Of a stretch of DNA of 64,000 nt, positions 8,730 to 18,232 are shown in pieces (positions within the stretch are counted from its first letter, which is position 1; the number at the start of each line of letters is the position of its first letter). The position numbers and the translations under genes were made by a program. This DNA is from Mesorhizobium escarrei (GTDB lineage Bacteria; Pseudomonadota; Alphaproteobacteria; Rhizobiales; Rhizobiaceae). The stretch spans positions 1-64,000 of the forward strand of contig NZ_CAKXZT010000116.1 in NCBI RefSeq assembly GCF_935825525.1, written 5' to 3'. Below the pieces are notes generated by a model. The model ran no database searches. It was not told where the DNA came from and saw only the letters and a list, made by a program, of their open reading frames with translations.

Positions 8730-9125
8730 GCGGGGTAGTCTGGCGGTAGGCGAACGAGTCGGCGTCAGCCAGCCAGAACGGCACATCGGGACATTGACGT
8801 GACCTTGCCACAGCGATCGTTGATCGTGCTCGAATCGGCCGGCGCTCCAACGCATGCGCAACATTCGAAGGTTCGCCAGCGCCTGAGCAGTTGCCAATTC
8901 CGTTTCCCCCTTGGCATACCCGTCCAATGACGTAACTCGGTGCAGTCGCACCGAGCAACGCTTGTTCGTCTACTCGAAAACGAGCAACCCGAGTTCTGAA
9001 GCCGCGTTGAACCGACTATTCCCTCGCAATGGAGACAAGACGATGCAGCTCTTCTGTGGAGAAAATGCCGAAATGAAAACCGCCGGACAGGAACAACGGC
9101 GGTCCACAGGAACGGGAGGCCACAG
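8730..9125. other. Intergenic region without a supported gene
   Basis: No convincing coding region. On the minus strand 8760-8945 reads as a coherent but unrecognised peptide (LDGYAKGETELATAQALANL). A GGAGACAAG before an ATG at 9043 starts a short frame that soon becomes the shadow of the RHH gene. Confidence 0.4.
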
Positions 9126-9578
9126 ATGTGCAAGGTTTACGCGAGACAGGATCCCGAAGGATACCGCCAGACCAACCGTTCGGTCCGTGTTGCCGGCCAT
9201 TCGACCAGCATCCGGCTCGAGGCCGCTTTTTGGACACTTCTCGACGAAATTGCCGAGAGCCAGGGTCTGTCAACGACGAAATTTATCTCCAAGCTCTGTG
9301 ACGAGGCACTCGAGATCAACGGAGATATCCCGAACTTCGCGTCTATGCTCAGGACTACCTGCGCACTCTATCTGCGCGGTTACCGGCCCTCACACGAGCG
9401 TCTTAAATTCAAGCGAAGCTGCGTGAAGGCGAGAGGGCGCAGGTGGAGCATTTGCACCTGCGCGCGGACACGAATTTGCTCGGTCGCTAGACCTTGGATC
9501 AAGCGGAACGCTGGGCAGACTCTTTCCCTAGCTGGTGACTCCGCCGGTGAATGCTTGTTTGCGTCGAACCGTTTGTAA
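9126..9578 (+). CDS. Ribbon-helix-helix DNA-binding protein (RHH_4 type)
   Basis: The first 85 residues match small RHH_4 proteins common in alphaproteobacteria: MCKVYARQDPEGYRQTNRSV, then VAGHSTSIRLEAAFWTLLDE with the DNA-binding strand and first helix, then GLSTTKFISKLCDEAL. Relatives normally end near residue 90. Here the frame continues to 150 residues with an arginine-rich tail that does not look native, so the original stop was probably lost to a frameshift near 9410. GGGAGG precedes the ATG. It is a probable transcriptional regulator with unknown target; the S46 peptidase and acetoacetate decarboxylase are its neighbours. Confidence 0.7.
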   Translation: MCKVYARQDPEGYRQTNRSVRVAGHSTSIRLEAAFWTLLDEIAESQGLSTTKFISKLCDEALEINGDIPNFASMLRTTCALYLRGYRPSHERLKFKRSCVKARGRRWSICTCARTRICSVARPWIKRNAGQTLSLAGDSAGECLFASNRL

Positions 9579-9843
9579 TTCGCTCGACTGGCATTGATGC
9601 GCCCCTCGTGGAACGGGATAAATCTGCAGGGGGATAGGAATGGTGCCCAGAGGTGCCCGACCCGGTCGGTGCTTATTTCGAAGCCTCTGTAAACTCGCGC
9701 ATATACACAAGCCCTAGGCGATACCTGTGTCGCCGATGCCGCAATGGCAGGATGCTTACAAAAGAGGACATATCAGACCTAATAGCTGAGCGGCCGTTGT
9801 AGCAAACCTGAAAAAATATCAATCAATCAAAGTATTACCGCCT

Positions 9844-9859
9844 TGGCATGCTCCTTGCG
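9844..9859 (+). promoter_or_regulatory. Sigma-54 promoter of acetoacetate decarboxylase
   Basis: TGGCATGCTCCTTGCG has the -24 TGGCA and -12 TTGC elements with correct spacing. I found only near matches to the NifA site upstream: TGT-N10-GCA near 9729 and TGT-N10-AAA near 9800. The activator is therefore uncertain. The stretch from 9579 to here has no gene. Confidence 0.65.
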
Positions 9860-9930
9860 AGGTTCATGCAGATCTTAGTAGTGTAAGCGTCCTTATCCGG
9901 GATGCAGCGCTCACCGGGGAGGTAGAAGCC

Positions 9931-10683
9931 TTGAAATCCAAAGATGTGCGTGCCCAAGCCTATTCGATGCCGCTGACAAGCCCCGCCTACCCGACGGGGC
10001 CATATCGCTTCGTGGACCGCGAGTACCTTATCATCACCTACCGGACGGACCCCGACCGGCTACGCGCCGTAGTCCCTCAGCCACTCGAATTCGATGATCC
10101 CTTGGTAAAGTTTGAGTTCATTCGCATGCCCGACTCTGCGGGTTTCGGGAGCTATATTGAGTCCGGCCAGGTCATTCCCGTTAGGTTTAACGACGTGATC
10201 GGCGGCTATTCGCATGCCATGTATTTGGACGACGGACCGCCAATTTTGGGTGGCCGTGAGTTGTGGGGATTCCCGAAGAAATATGCACATCCTGCGTTAG
10301 AGGTCTATGGAGACACACTGGTCGGCACCCTCGACTACGGCCCGGTCCGGATCGCAACAGGCACCATGGGCTTTAAACATTGGGCGCTCGACCACAGCGA
10401 GGTTCTGGCCTCGCTGTGTCAGCCGACATTCCTCCTGAAGATTATTCCGCATGTCGATGGCAGCCTGCGCGTCTGCGAGTTGGTACGCCTTAAGATGGAG
10501 GACGTGACATTGAAGGGCGCATGGGGTGCTCCCGCAGGCTTGGACTTACGGTCGCATGCACTCGCGCCGATTGCAGAACTGCCGGTTCTGGAGGTCGTTT
10601 CAGCCGCCCATTTCATCGCGGATCTGACACTCGGCCTCGGGACAGTTGTTCACGACTATCTGGCCGAACCGCAGGCGGCGTGA
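9931..10683 (+). CDS. adc: Acetoacetate decarboxylase
   Basis: 250-residue enzyme that decarboxylates acetoacetate to acetone and CO2 through a Schiff base. The family signature [15 protein letters not shown] holds the active-site lysine pair near residues 115-116. [19 protein letters not shown] and the C-terminal [22 protein letters not shown] are also typical. TTG at 9931 is chosen because GGGGAGG lies eight bases upstream. A sigma-54 promoter precedes it, so expression is probably tied to nitrogen or symbiotic regulation. In nodules the substrate could come from polyhydroxybutyrate turnover; that link is inference. Confidence 0.92.
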   Translation: MKSKDVRAQAYSMPLTSPAYPTGPYRFVDREYLIITYRTDPDRLRAVVPQPLEFDDPLVKFEFIRMPDSAGFGSYIESGQVIPVRFNDVIGGYSHAMYLDDGPPILGGRELWGFPKKYAHPALEVYGDTLVGTLDYGPVRIATGTMGFKHWALDHSEVLASLCQPTFLLKIIPHVDGSLRVCELVRLKMEDVTLKGAWGAPAGLDLRSHALAPIAELPVLEVVSAAHFIADLTLGLGTVVHDYLAEPQAA

Positions 10684-11343
10684 ACCCGAAGTCAAGGTGA
10701 TCAGAAAACGACCAGCGTGTAGGTCGGGCAACAAAGAAAGTTGGCTCTCACGAAGCAGAATCAAGCCGTTGCGGAAAGTTTTCGGTGTGCCGTTCGCGGA
10801 CGGTGTGGCCGTGCGACGACTGTTGCGATGACGATGAGCCCACCTCGTAAAGCTAGATCGGAGTCATCGGATCTCGTAACAGAATCCCGCGCTCACAGCC
10901 CCACTCTGCGAGGGGCGCTGTATATGTCGCGGCGTCTATAGCGCGGGGCGACGCGTCAGTAAAAATGGAGTTGGTGAAAGCTGTGGATTCAAGAGTTCCT
11001 GTTGCCGAGCAGCAGAAAACGAAACCGGGCTTCCCCGATTTGGCATCGGCGACCAGCCATGATCGTCCGTTCTCCTGGCAAACATCAAGAAAACAGAATC
11101 GACTTTTCAGTGGCATCGACCCGATGCTGGCGATAATGGCCGTTTTCGCTCCATTTCGCTCTTGGTCGCAGGCAGGTTGCCCGAACAGCACGGACTCGTC
11201 CGCGTTGAGCCGATCGCCACGAATGTTCGAAGTTACTCATGGGCTTGCTGCGCTCGCGTCGCCGTGCCGGGCAACAGGATTAGGTCGAGGGTCTTTCCTG
11301 GCCCCGGGGTTCTCACACGGCAAGCCTTCCTCGCGAGCCGATG
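10684..11343. other. Intergenic region without a supported gene
   Basis: About 660 bases with no recognised coding signal. One minus-strand frame (10853-11191, 112 codons) is open and fairly even in composition, but it has no family resemblance and no clear ribosome site. I see no promoter, repeat or RNA here. Confidence 0.4.
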
Positions 11344-11592
11344 CTATCGTGCCAGTTTCGCAGACCGGGTGGCTATGTCGCGTAAGACAGAACGGAGAAG
11401 CATTCCAATTTCCTGTTCGGCGAGCCCCGGTCCAATTCCTGATTCGGAGAGTTGGACGAGAATTGCCTTGACGGTGCTGCGCCAGAACGCGTTCGCGTCC
11501 TCCCCGTTCTTGGATTCCAGGACCCGCGCGATACCTTCAACCAATTTCCGCCGACGATGCAGCGGAAACGCGATTATATTTGATTCACCCAT
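11344..11592 (-). CDS. Small DUF6074-like protein
   Basis: 82-residue protein of the kind annotated DUF6074 in Rhizobiales. A short N-terminal strand, NIIAFPLHRRRKLV, is followed by two predicted helices ending in an alanine/arginine-rich tail. The function is unknown; the basic FPLxRRR motif is the family hallmark. GAGGTGA lies just upstream of the ATG. It stands alone between gene-poor stretches. Confidence 0.65.
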   Translation of the reverse strand: MGESNIIAFPLHRRRKLVEGIARVLESKNGEDANAFWRSTVKAILVQLSESGIGPGLAEQEIGMLLRSVLRDIATRSAKLAR

Positions 11593-12175
11593 CGATCACC
11601 TCACGCCTTCAGCCTCGCAAATAAGCATTGGCGGGTTAAAAGATTTAGTTATCAGCGCAATTTTGCAAAGTGCCTATCAGTGGAACAAGGGCCCCACTAC
11701 TGCCCAATCCGGGGTTGAGCTGTCAGTCTGAGGGCCAACCTGAGCGTTGCAAAAGGGAGGTGGTTCGCGAAGGTCAGTCGTTGAAACGGCATCCACCGAC
11801 TAGGTGCAATGGGACATTCTAGAGCCAAGGCATTCCGCGCTTCCGGTCTCAATCTCGTCGTCAGCGCCATCGTTCATTGGAACACCGTCTATCTTGACCA
11901 AGCAGCGACGCGCCTGCGCACTGGTGTTCCTAAGGAAGCGACAAAACTGCCACAAGTACGTGGCCAGCCAGCCTTTCCGCCACATCCAATGTCTCTCTCT
12001 TGTCATCGGCACGTTCCCACCTCGCAGGATGCGTTCCACCTCGACAGCGATCAGCCGTGCGGCCTCATCGCGCCAATGTCGGCTTGGTCGACTTCCCGCA
12101 GCCGGCAAATTTCTCGCTTCGTCATCGCGGTAGCTCATCCACTGGTCAGAGTCAGACACAATGTTCGGTCGGCCG
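11593..12175. other. Gene-poor stretch, possible decayed coding remnant
   Basis: A minus-strand frame over 11800-12130 reads coherently (RDEAARLIAVEVERILRGG, then WRKGWLATYLWQFCRFLRN). I cannot match it to a family, and it is not in frame with the PEP-mutase relic before it. Nothing else is recognised. Confidence 0.3.
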
Positions 12176-12568
12176 TTACTCCAGAAAGCGTTCCTCGTCG
12201 ACTTTGACCTGATCCATCCTTTGCAAACGGAACACCTCCTCGACGGAAACGATGTCTCGGTTGACGTTGTGGATGCCGCGATCCTTGAGGATCCGCGCGA
12301 AGACATCCTTCATCGCCGTGACCGAAGCGCGGATCGCGTGGTTGCCATAGATCACGATCGCGATCCTGCCGAGCGCCTTGATACGTTCCTCGTTCATCTC
12401 CGGATACGCAGTCGGCACGATCACGATTGGCGCCTTGCCGCTCCAGGCACGCACGAAGCTTTCAACTTCGTCCGGCGCCTTCTGTTTCGAGTGGATGAGG
12501 ATCATGTCGGCGCCGGCCGCTTCATAGGCTGCTGCGCGCTTGCCGATATCCGGCGCAAGCAAGCCCAA
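12176..12568 (-). pseudogene. C-terminal relic of a phosphoenolpyruvate mutase/isocitrate-lyase-family enzyme
   Basis: The frame encodes the last part of a PEP-mutase-like (AepX/PepM) TIM barrel: AAAYEAAGADMILIHSKQKA, then KAPIVIVPTAYPEMNEERIK, then VIYGNHAIRASVTAMKDVFA and SVEEVFRLQRMDQVK. PEP mutase makes phosphonopyruvate, the first step of phosphonate synthesis. The N-terminal half with the catalytic loop is missing: the frame breaks near 12568, where sequence of a divergently oriented YhaN-like gene begins. This is a rearrangement junction, and the product is almost certainly inactive. Confidence 0.75.
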
Positions 12569-12589
12569 CTGGCCGAGTTGCCTGAGATC

Positions 12590-15263
12590 GCTTCACCGTC
12601 ACGGACCTGGACCGGCAGTGTCGCCGACATGATCGAGGTCGACGCCAGTCTGAGAACGCGGCTGTCCTCGAGTGTGGAAGAGCTCGAACGGGTGACGACG
12701 AAAATCGCCTCGGTCGACGTGGACGCGGTGATCCTTGCGATTTCCGAACGGGTTCGCGCCCTGGCCGACCGCAAGGTGCGCCACGTCTCGGCCGGCCTCG
12801 ACCTGCCAAGTCGCAGGACGGAGCTGCAAATCCTGCACAATGCCGTGGCGACCTGCCTTGCCGCTCTTGGAAGGTCCTCCGAGCCACACCCTGCCAAACT
12901 GCTCTTGCCTGCTGCAACCATAGGCGCTGTGCGCACCATGGTCGAGCAGCGATCCGGGATCGTTACCAGCGTGCGCGTTGCGCGCGAGGAGGCCGCGGCT
13001 GCTGCTGATGCGCTTCAGGCGGCACGCGAGCGGGTCGGCGAAGAACGGGCCGTCCCAGAGCCTGCCAGGGCAAGGCTGGTTTCGGCTTTGTCTACGGCGA
13101 AGGCCAGCGGGTACATGAAGGAGACCAAGGCGGCACACGAGGCCGCGGATGCGGGTACAATTCGATGGGAGGCCGCGATCACGCGCTTGCATCCCTGGTC
13201 GGGCGATGCTCAGGCATTGGCCAGGATCGCCATTCCGAATGCTGGACAGCTTGGCGCATGGAAGGCGCTGGCAGCAGAGCTCGGGAAGAGCAGGGGTGTC
13301 CTTTCCGAACGTCTTGCCGAGCACCAAGGCAATCACGACTTGCTTTCGGCGCGGCTGGAAGCCCTTCGTGCCTCGGTCGATGTCACCGACGATGATGCGG
13401 CGGACGTCATTCGGCGTGCCCGGGACGAGTCCTGGGCAAGGCATCGCGATGACCTGACTGGCGATACGGCGGATGATTTTGCGGCAGCACTGGCTCAAGA
13501 CGACCGCGTCGCGGAAGGCCGTCTGGCCAACGCCCGGGAACTCGTTGAGATCCGTAGCACAAGCCGGAACATCGCAGAAACCGCGGCCACCATCGCGCAT
13601 GCGCGCGACCAGCTTGCACGCAACGGCTCAGATCGGGAGGCTGTGCTCTTGGAAATTCGCGCAGCGGCAAGAGACCTGCTCGGACCGCGCCAGGAAACAT
13701 CCCCCGAACAGCTGATCGAAATGATCGAGGATCGCATTGCTGCCCGGGTCGATGCGCTCGCGGCATGGGAGGAGATCGAGCTTTCCCGCAAGAAGACCGA
13801 GCGCGCGGTTGATGAGGAAGGCCGAATACGCCTGGAGCTGAGCGGCGCGCTGGCGAGCGTCGGCGTCGGTTCAGATCCTGGTGACAGCCTGGAAACGGTC
13901 ATGGCGGTGGCAGAGCTGTTCCTTGAGAGGCAATTCAAAGTGGACGCTGAGCGCACCGAGGCGCTCAAGACCGTTGGCACAAGGCAAGAGGATCTGGCCG
14001 GCAGGCGCCGAGCCATCGAAGTCGCAGAGCGGCGTGAGGATGAATGGCTAGCCGGCGTTGCCGAAGCGCTCAAGGGGCACCTGGCTCGAGAACGGCATCT
14101 CGGCGCCCGGCGTCGGCGGCGTCCTCGATCAATTGGCTGAACTGTCCAAATGTCTTCAAGACCGGGACGCCATGCAACTCCGTATCGACAAGATGGAAGC
14201 CGACAGGGACAATTTCCTGGTCGAGGTTTCCGCCGTTGCAGCCGAAGCGGACGAGACGGCCGACGACGACGAACCGGAACAGCTGGCTATTCGGCTTGCC
14301 TCGCGCCTGGAGCGCGCCGAGCGCACGTGCGAGGCCAAGGCAAGCCTCGTCAATGACCTGCAGCGCCTGCAGGATGGGCGTGAGATCCTCGATGCCGAGA
14401 TTTCGGCACATGAGCGCCGCAAAAACGAGGTCCTGAGCGTCTTTGGCGTGGCCACGCTATCCGAAGTCGTGCAACGCGACGAACTGCTGCGCGACAGGGA
14501 TCGCCTGCGCACAACCGTGGCCGAACTTGAGGAACAGGTTTCGTCCGAGCTCGCGGTGGAAGGGTTCGAGCAGGCGCGTTCGATATTAGATGCTGTCGAT
14601 CTCGACAGTCTTGCAATCGAGAAGGCTGAGGCCGAACAAAGGCTTCACGCTTCTGACGAGGCGATACAGCACCAGCTTATTCGGCAGACGCGCGCGACCG
14701 ACAAGCTGGACGCCATTGGCGGCGACAGCGCTGTTGCCCGCATGGATGCCGAACGGCGCACCGTCCTTCTCGAAATCGAGGAAAAGGCCGTCCGCTATAT
14801 CGAGCTGAAATTGGGAATAATGTCGGCTGGAAATGCTCTGCGTCTCTACCGCGAGCGTCACCGCTCCGGGATGATGGAGCGCGCATCAGACGCATTCGCC
14901 CTCATGACGCGCGGCCAGTATTCTGGCCTGACAACTCAACCTGTGAAGGGTGGGGAAGTGCTCATCGCGTTGCAACGCGATGGACAATCCAAGGTCGCCG
15001 ACGCGCTATCAAAGGGCGCGCGCTTTCAGCTCTATCTGGCGCTCAGGCTTGCTGGGTACTACGAGTTTGCGCAGTTTCGGCCGTCCGTGCCCTTCATCGC
15101 AGACGACATCATGGAAACCTTCGACCATGTCCGTTCCGAGGAGGTCTTCAGGTTGTTTGGCGAAATGGCAAGTGCCGGTGTGATCTATCTTACGCATCAC
15201 CAGCACCTATGTGAGATCGCCAAGGCCGTCGTACCGAGCGTAGCGATTCACGAACTTAGATAG
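12590..15263 (+). pseudogene. Decayed YhaN-like AAA ATPase with long coiled coil
   Basis: The C-terminal part is clearly an SMC/Rad50-like ATPase head: DALSKGARFQLYLALRLAGYYEF (ABC-type signature helix), then VPFIADDIMETFDHVRSEEVF (Walker B) and VIYLTHHQHLCEIA (H-loop). About 700 residues of charged coiled coil precede it. The Walker A N-terminus is absent, replaced at about 12570 by the PEP-mutase relic. A frameshift near 14060-14090 separates the frame ending at 14140 from the one running to 15263. Intact YhaN-type proteins usually pair with a YhaO-type nuclease, and none is seen here. I call it a pseudogene from truncation plus frameshift. Confidence 0.75.
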
Positions 15264-15388
15264 CAATGGGTGATTGTGTCGTAACCGCTCTACGTCCATG
15301 AGGGCGTTTTGCGCCACCAAAATTTGATGACGACATCGAGCTCGGCAGCTACTTGGATTGTTAGTAGCAAGTTAGCCAGAGCCATACT

Positions 15389-15418
15389 GGTCCGAAATAT
15401 GTGGACATTTTTCGGACA
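15389..15418 (-). promoter_or_regulatory. Isolated copy of the AbiE-type palindrome
   Basis: Arms GTCCGAA (15390-15396) and TTCGGAC (15411-15417) repeat the operators at 994-1062, with a 14- instead of 13-base spacer and the same following ACTC. On the minus strand an ATG opens a 31-codon frame (MALANLLLTIQVAAELDVVI) at 15386, just as the antitoxin ATG abuts its operator. The frame is not AbiEi-like. Nothing else is supported in 15264-15716. Confidence 0.55.
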
Positions 15419-15716
15419 CTCGAAGGTTGAAAGTCGGCATTCGACCCAAACACGCCGCAGACCATTCGACCTTATGTCGATGAAGATGCGCCAGGGTCTG
15501 GAGTGGGCTGGGATCAACCAGCGTAGGTCAACGAACCGAGTATGGTTTGGTTGCGATGGAGAGGCGGACGCCAACCACATCTTCAATAATGCCCGCCTGC
15601 TTATCGCCTTCACCATCGAGGTAATGCGACGAAATTCGCCGCGCCTCAGGATCGCTCAATGCTTTCTTTACTGCGGCTGGTGCGTCATTCTGACTCGAGC
15701 AACGGAGGTCGGAGTT

Positions 15717-15905
15717 ATGGCCCGCGAAGTCGAGTTCCAGGATGACGATGTGCTGGTCACGTCGCGCAACCCGCTGAAAGGCACCTTGCTGCTGATTACG
15801 GATGACGATGATGAGGTCGAACTGCAACTCGACAAGGAAACCGCCGAGGCATTGTTGAGTGCGCTGGGAGCCTTTCTAATGGAAGGCGTGGTCGGTCCCC
15901 TATAG
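15717..15905 (+). CDS. Small acidic hypothetical protein
   Basis: 62-residue protein starting MAREVEFQDDDVLVTSRNPL and rich in Asp/Glu (ITDDDDEVELQLDKETAEALL). Composition and length suggest a small folded beta-alpha protein. I do not recognise a family. ACGGAGGTCGGAG lies upstream of the ATG and supports it. Its 3' end faces nodU, which is on the opposite strand. Confidence 0.55.
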   Translation: MAREVEFQDDDVLVTSRNPLKGTLLLITDDDDEVELQLDKETAEALLSALGAFLMEGVVGPL

Positions 15906-16059
15906 CCCCCTGCCAAACCCACCAGCGCGCGCTCCTGCCGACCGCAGTCGTACGCGGCCCTTGGCTCTGTCGCCCTGGCGGGCTTCCTTTGCCAGCGAAC
16001 GCTTTCCACACTTCGGCTCGCGGCAACTCAGTTCGCCACGGGAACGTGGCGCAGATCGC

Positions 16060-17745
16060 TCAGCCCTCGAATTGACTTGCACCTGTCTTGGTCAACAGCA
16101 ACCCATCGCACCAAACGTGGTCTACGCATCCCCACTCACAGGCGGCAGCTGCATCCGGAAAAAAACCACGTCCATTGAGATTTGCGCTCGTGTTGCAGAG
16201 CAGCGAAATGCCCGTGAGTTTCTCATATTCCATCAGAAGTTCTGCAATTGGGTGTTCAGAAGTTCTCGAAACAGTCTGAAGTCGCGCTGTCCCGTCGAGA
16301 TGGACGACCGCGGGGATTTTGTCTTTCCACTCCGAACGGGTTCGGTGATCGAACAGCATGTAAGGATCCGGCGTGCCGGGGTCAAACATGTCAGGTGCAC
16401 GATCCTCCAAGCATATTGGCGCTACCGGCCGGAAGTGCTCTCGAACTTTGATTTTGTTGAGATGGTCCTTCATTTCCGGCGAAGTTGCGGCCGCCAGGAT
16501 GCTTCTGCCTCCCAGAGCACGTGGACCAAGCTCTGCGCGGCCTGCAAGGAACACCACAGGCTTGTTGTCGGCGAGCACGCTGGCAAGTTCTTTCAGGCTG
16601 CAAGCAGAAGATTGCCAACCAGGCGGAACCTTGCCATGGCTCACATTTGGCCCGCTGTAGACTGACCAGTCGAGATGTACGAAACCATTATCGGCGGCCA
16701 GCGCGCAGCAAGCGGCACCGATCGCCGATCCGCTGTCGTTTGGAAACGGCGGCACCCAGACTGCGTCGAACAAACCGCTCGCCCGAAGGGCGCTGTTCCA
16801 TTTGATGTTCAGCCCGCATCCGCCGGCTATGCACAGGTTTCGGGTTTCGGGAACCGAGTACCCACGCAGCGTGCTTGTCATCCCCCGGACGAGAAGACGC
16901 TCTACGAAGGCATGGAAGGAAGCAAGAATGTCCTCGGGCGTTTCGGCGATTAACCGCGACGCGCTTGCATCGAAGAAGTCGTGCACAGCCGTGAGTAACG
17001 CGTCTTCACTGTGGCTGTTGTTCCTGTAGCCAAAGGCAAGGTCCGTATCCCCGGCGAAATGATAGTCGTAAAGCTCCTGAAACACATTCATGATGTGTTC
17101 ATGGACCACACCGAGCGCGATATAGGCCATCAACTTGCCGGCGATACCGAGATTCCAGCCAGTCCGCAGTTCTTGCCTGTAAGGACCGAAATGTTGGCCC
17201 GCGGCGGCATAGGCATGGCCTATCATCGGAAACAGGCACCCAACAAATCGGACTCCACTTGGCTCGACGTAGTAAAGCCGCGGAAAGATGCAGCCGTCCC
17301 ATACCAGACAAAATGCCGGTTCCTCTGCTTTGGCGAATGAGCTGGTGCAGTATGCGGAAGCTACGTGCCCAAGAACATGCGGGTAGCTTTCATAAGAAAA
17401 TACCCCATTGTCGAGCATGAGACCGGAACCTTGATAGGCTGTCAGGGGATTTTCAGCGTCCCGCTCCACATATGGCGCGCCGTTGAGAGTGATAGGGGAG
17501 CCCTTACTCAGAACCTGGAATTCCGACTGGATCTCACCGTCCCATCCGTCAATGACGAACCGGTCGATATCGCGCGGAGCAAGCCCGTTTTCCGCCAAAA
17601 CGGCGACGACCGTCTCAAGCCGCTCGATATGTTGGTATCGTGGGTTGTTGTCGAGCTTCTCCTGCTCGATGCAAAAGACTAATCTGCCGTCTTCCACGAC
17701 AGCGATTCCCCCGTCGTGCGTCAGCTTGATACCGCAAATGCGCAT
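16060..17745 (-). CDS. nodU: Nod-factor O-carbamoyltransferase
   Basis: 561-residue NodU. The N-terminus MRICGIKLTHDGGIAVVEDG and LVWDGCIFPRLYY lie in the actin/HSP70-like ATPase fold that forms carbamoyl-adenylate. NLCIAGGCGLNIKWNS, GRAELGPRALGGRSILA and REHFRPVAPICLEDRA belong to the YrdC-like and C-terminal catalytic parts. The enzyme uses carbamoyl phosphate to O-carbamoylate the non-reducing end of lipochitooligosaccharides. Length matches the family. A nod box lies about 95-140 bases upstream, so it should be induced by flavonoids through NodD, as a single gene apart from the main cluster. nodS and nolO are not present nearby. Confidence 0.92.
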   Translation of the reverse strand: MRICGIKLTHDGGIAVVEDGRLVFCIEQEKLDNNPRYQHIERLETVVAVLAENGLAPRDIDRFVIDGWDGEIQSEFQVLSKGSPITLNGAPYVERDAENPLTAYQGSGLMLDNGVFSYESYPHVLGHVASAYCTSSFAKAEEPAFCLVWDGCIFPRLYYVEPSGVRFVGCLFPMIGHAYAAAGQHFGPYRQELRTGWNLGIAGKLMAYIALGVVHEHIMNVFQELYDYHFAGDTDLAFGYRNNSHSEDALLTAVHDFFDASASRLIAETPEDILASFHAFVERLLVRGMTSTLRGYSVPETRNLCIAGGCGLNIKWNSALRASGLFDAVWVPPFPNDSGSAIGAACCALAADNGFVHLDWSVYSGPNVSHGKVPPGWQSSACSLKELASVLADNKPVVFLAGRAELGPRALGGRSILAAATSPEMKDHLNKIKVREHFRPVAPICLEDRAPDMFDPGTPDPYMLFDHRTRSEWKDKIPAVVHLDGTARLQTVSRTSEHPIAELLMEYEKLTGISLLCNTSANLNGRGFFPDAAAACEWGCVDHVWCDGLLLTKTGASQFEG

Positions 17746-17837
17746 AGTAGATCCTTGTCGAGGTGACCGTGGTGCAACCGCAGAAACGGCTGGAAAACAT
17801 AGCCGTGGGTTTTGATGTTGCGCTATGCAGGATCATG

Positions 17838-17888
17838 AGGAACCGGTAAATTAGATTGTTTGGATGTGAGGCATCCGCGCGGTGAATG
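17838..17888 (-). promoter_or_regulatory. nod box upstream of nodU
   Basis: Read on the minus strand: ATTCACC, then GCGGATG, then CATCCAAACAATCTAATTTA followed by CCGGTTCC. This matches the conserved modules of rhizobial nod boxes (ATCCA...GGATG...ATCGAAACAATCGATTTTACC) with a few changes. The region 17890-18232 beyond it has no gene. A minus-strand snippet near 18065-18140 (LAIENLVDRDLKSSLIREG) resembles a LysR C-terminus but is too short to call. Confidence 0.8.
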
Positions 17889-18232
17889 ATAAGGTCTGCC
17901 GCGTGATTTAGAACAAGATGGCTGACACCAGCGCTGTGCGGCACAGTAACAAGGGCTGGCCACCGCAAGCCGCTGGGCAACGATGTGCACGGTCACGCAT
18001 CACCCGCGCCACAGGAGGTCCGCGCTCCCTAGGCACCGAGCGTGCGCGTACTGAGCACGAAGGTGTCGCGCTAGAGCCTTCCCTGATCAAGCTACTCTTT
18101 AGGTCTCTATCGACAAGATTTTCGATGGCGAGGGCAGCGCCCAATTCGCCTTTTGAATCGCGCCGTCATGTTGGCGGCACAACCTCCGACATCGACGGAT
18201 CCCGCCTGCAGATCGGCAGCGGATCAGAGCGG

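Noticed and set aside
9720..9815. NifA sites for the acetoacetate decarboxylase promoter
   Set aside because: Only TGT-N10-GCA and TGT-N10-AAA were found; each lacks one invariant base.
18065..18144. Snippet resembling a LysR regulator C-terminus (LAIENLVDRDLKSSLIREG)
   Set aside because: Too short and unsupported by any other LysR sequence nearby.
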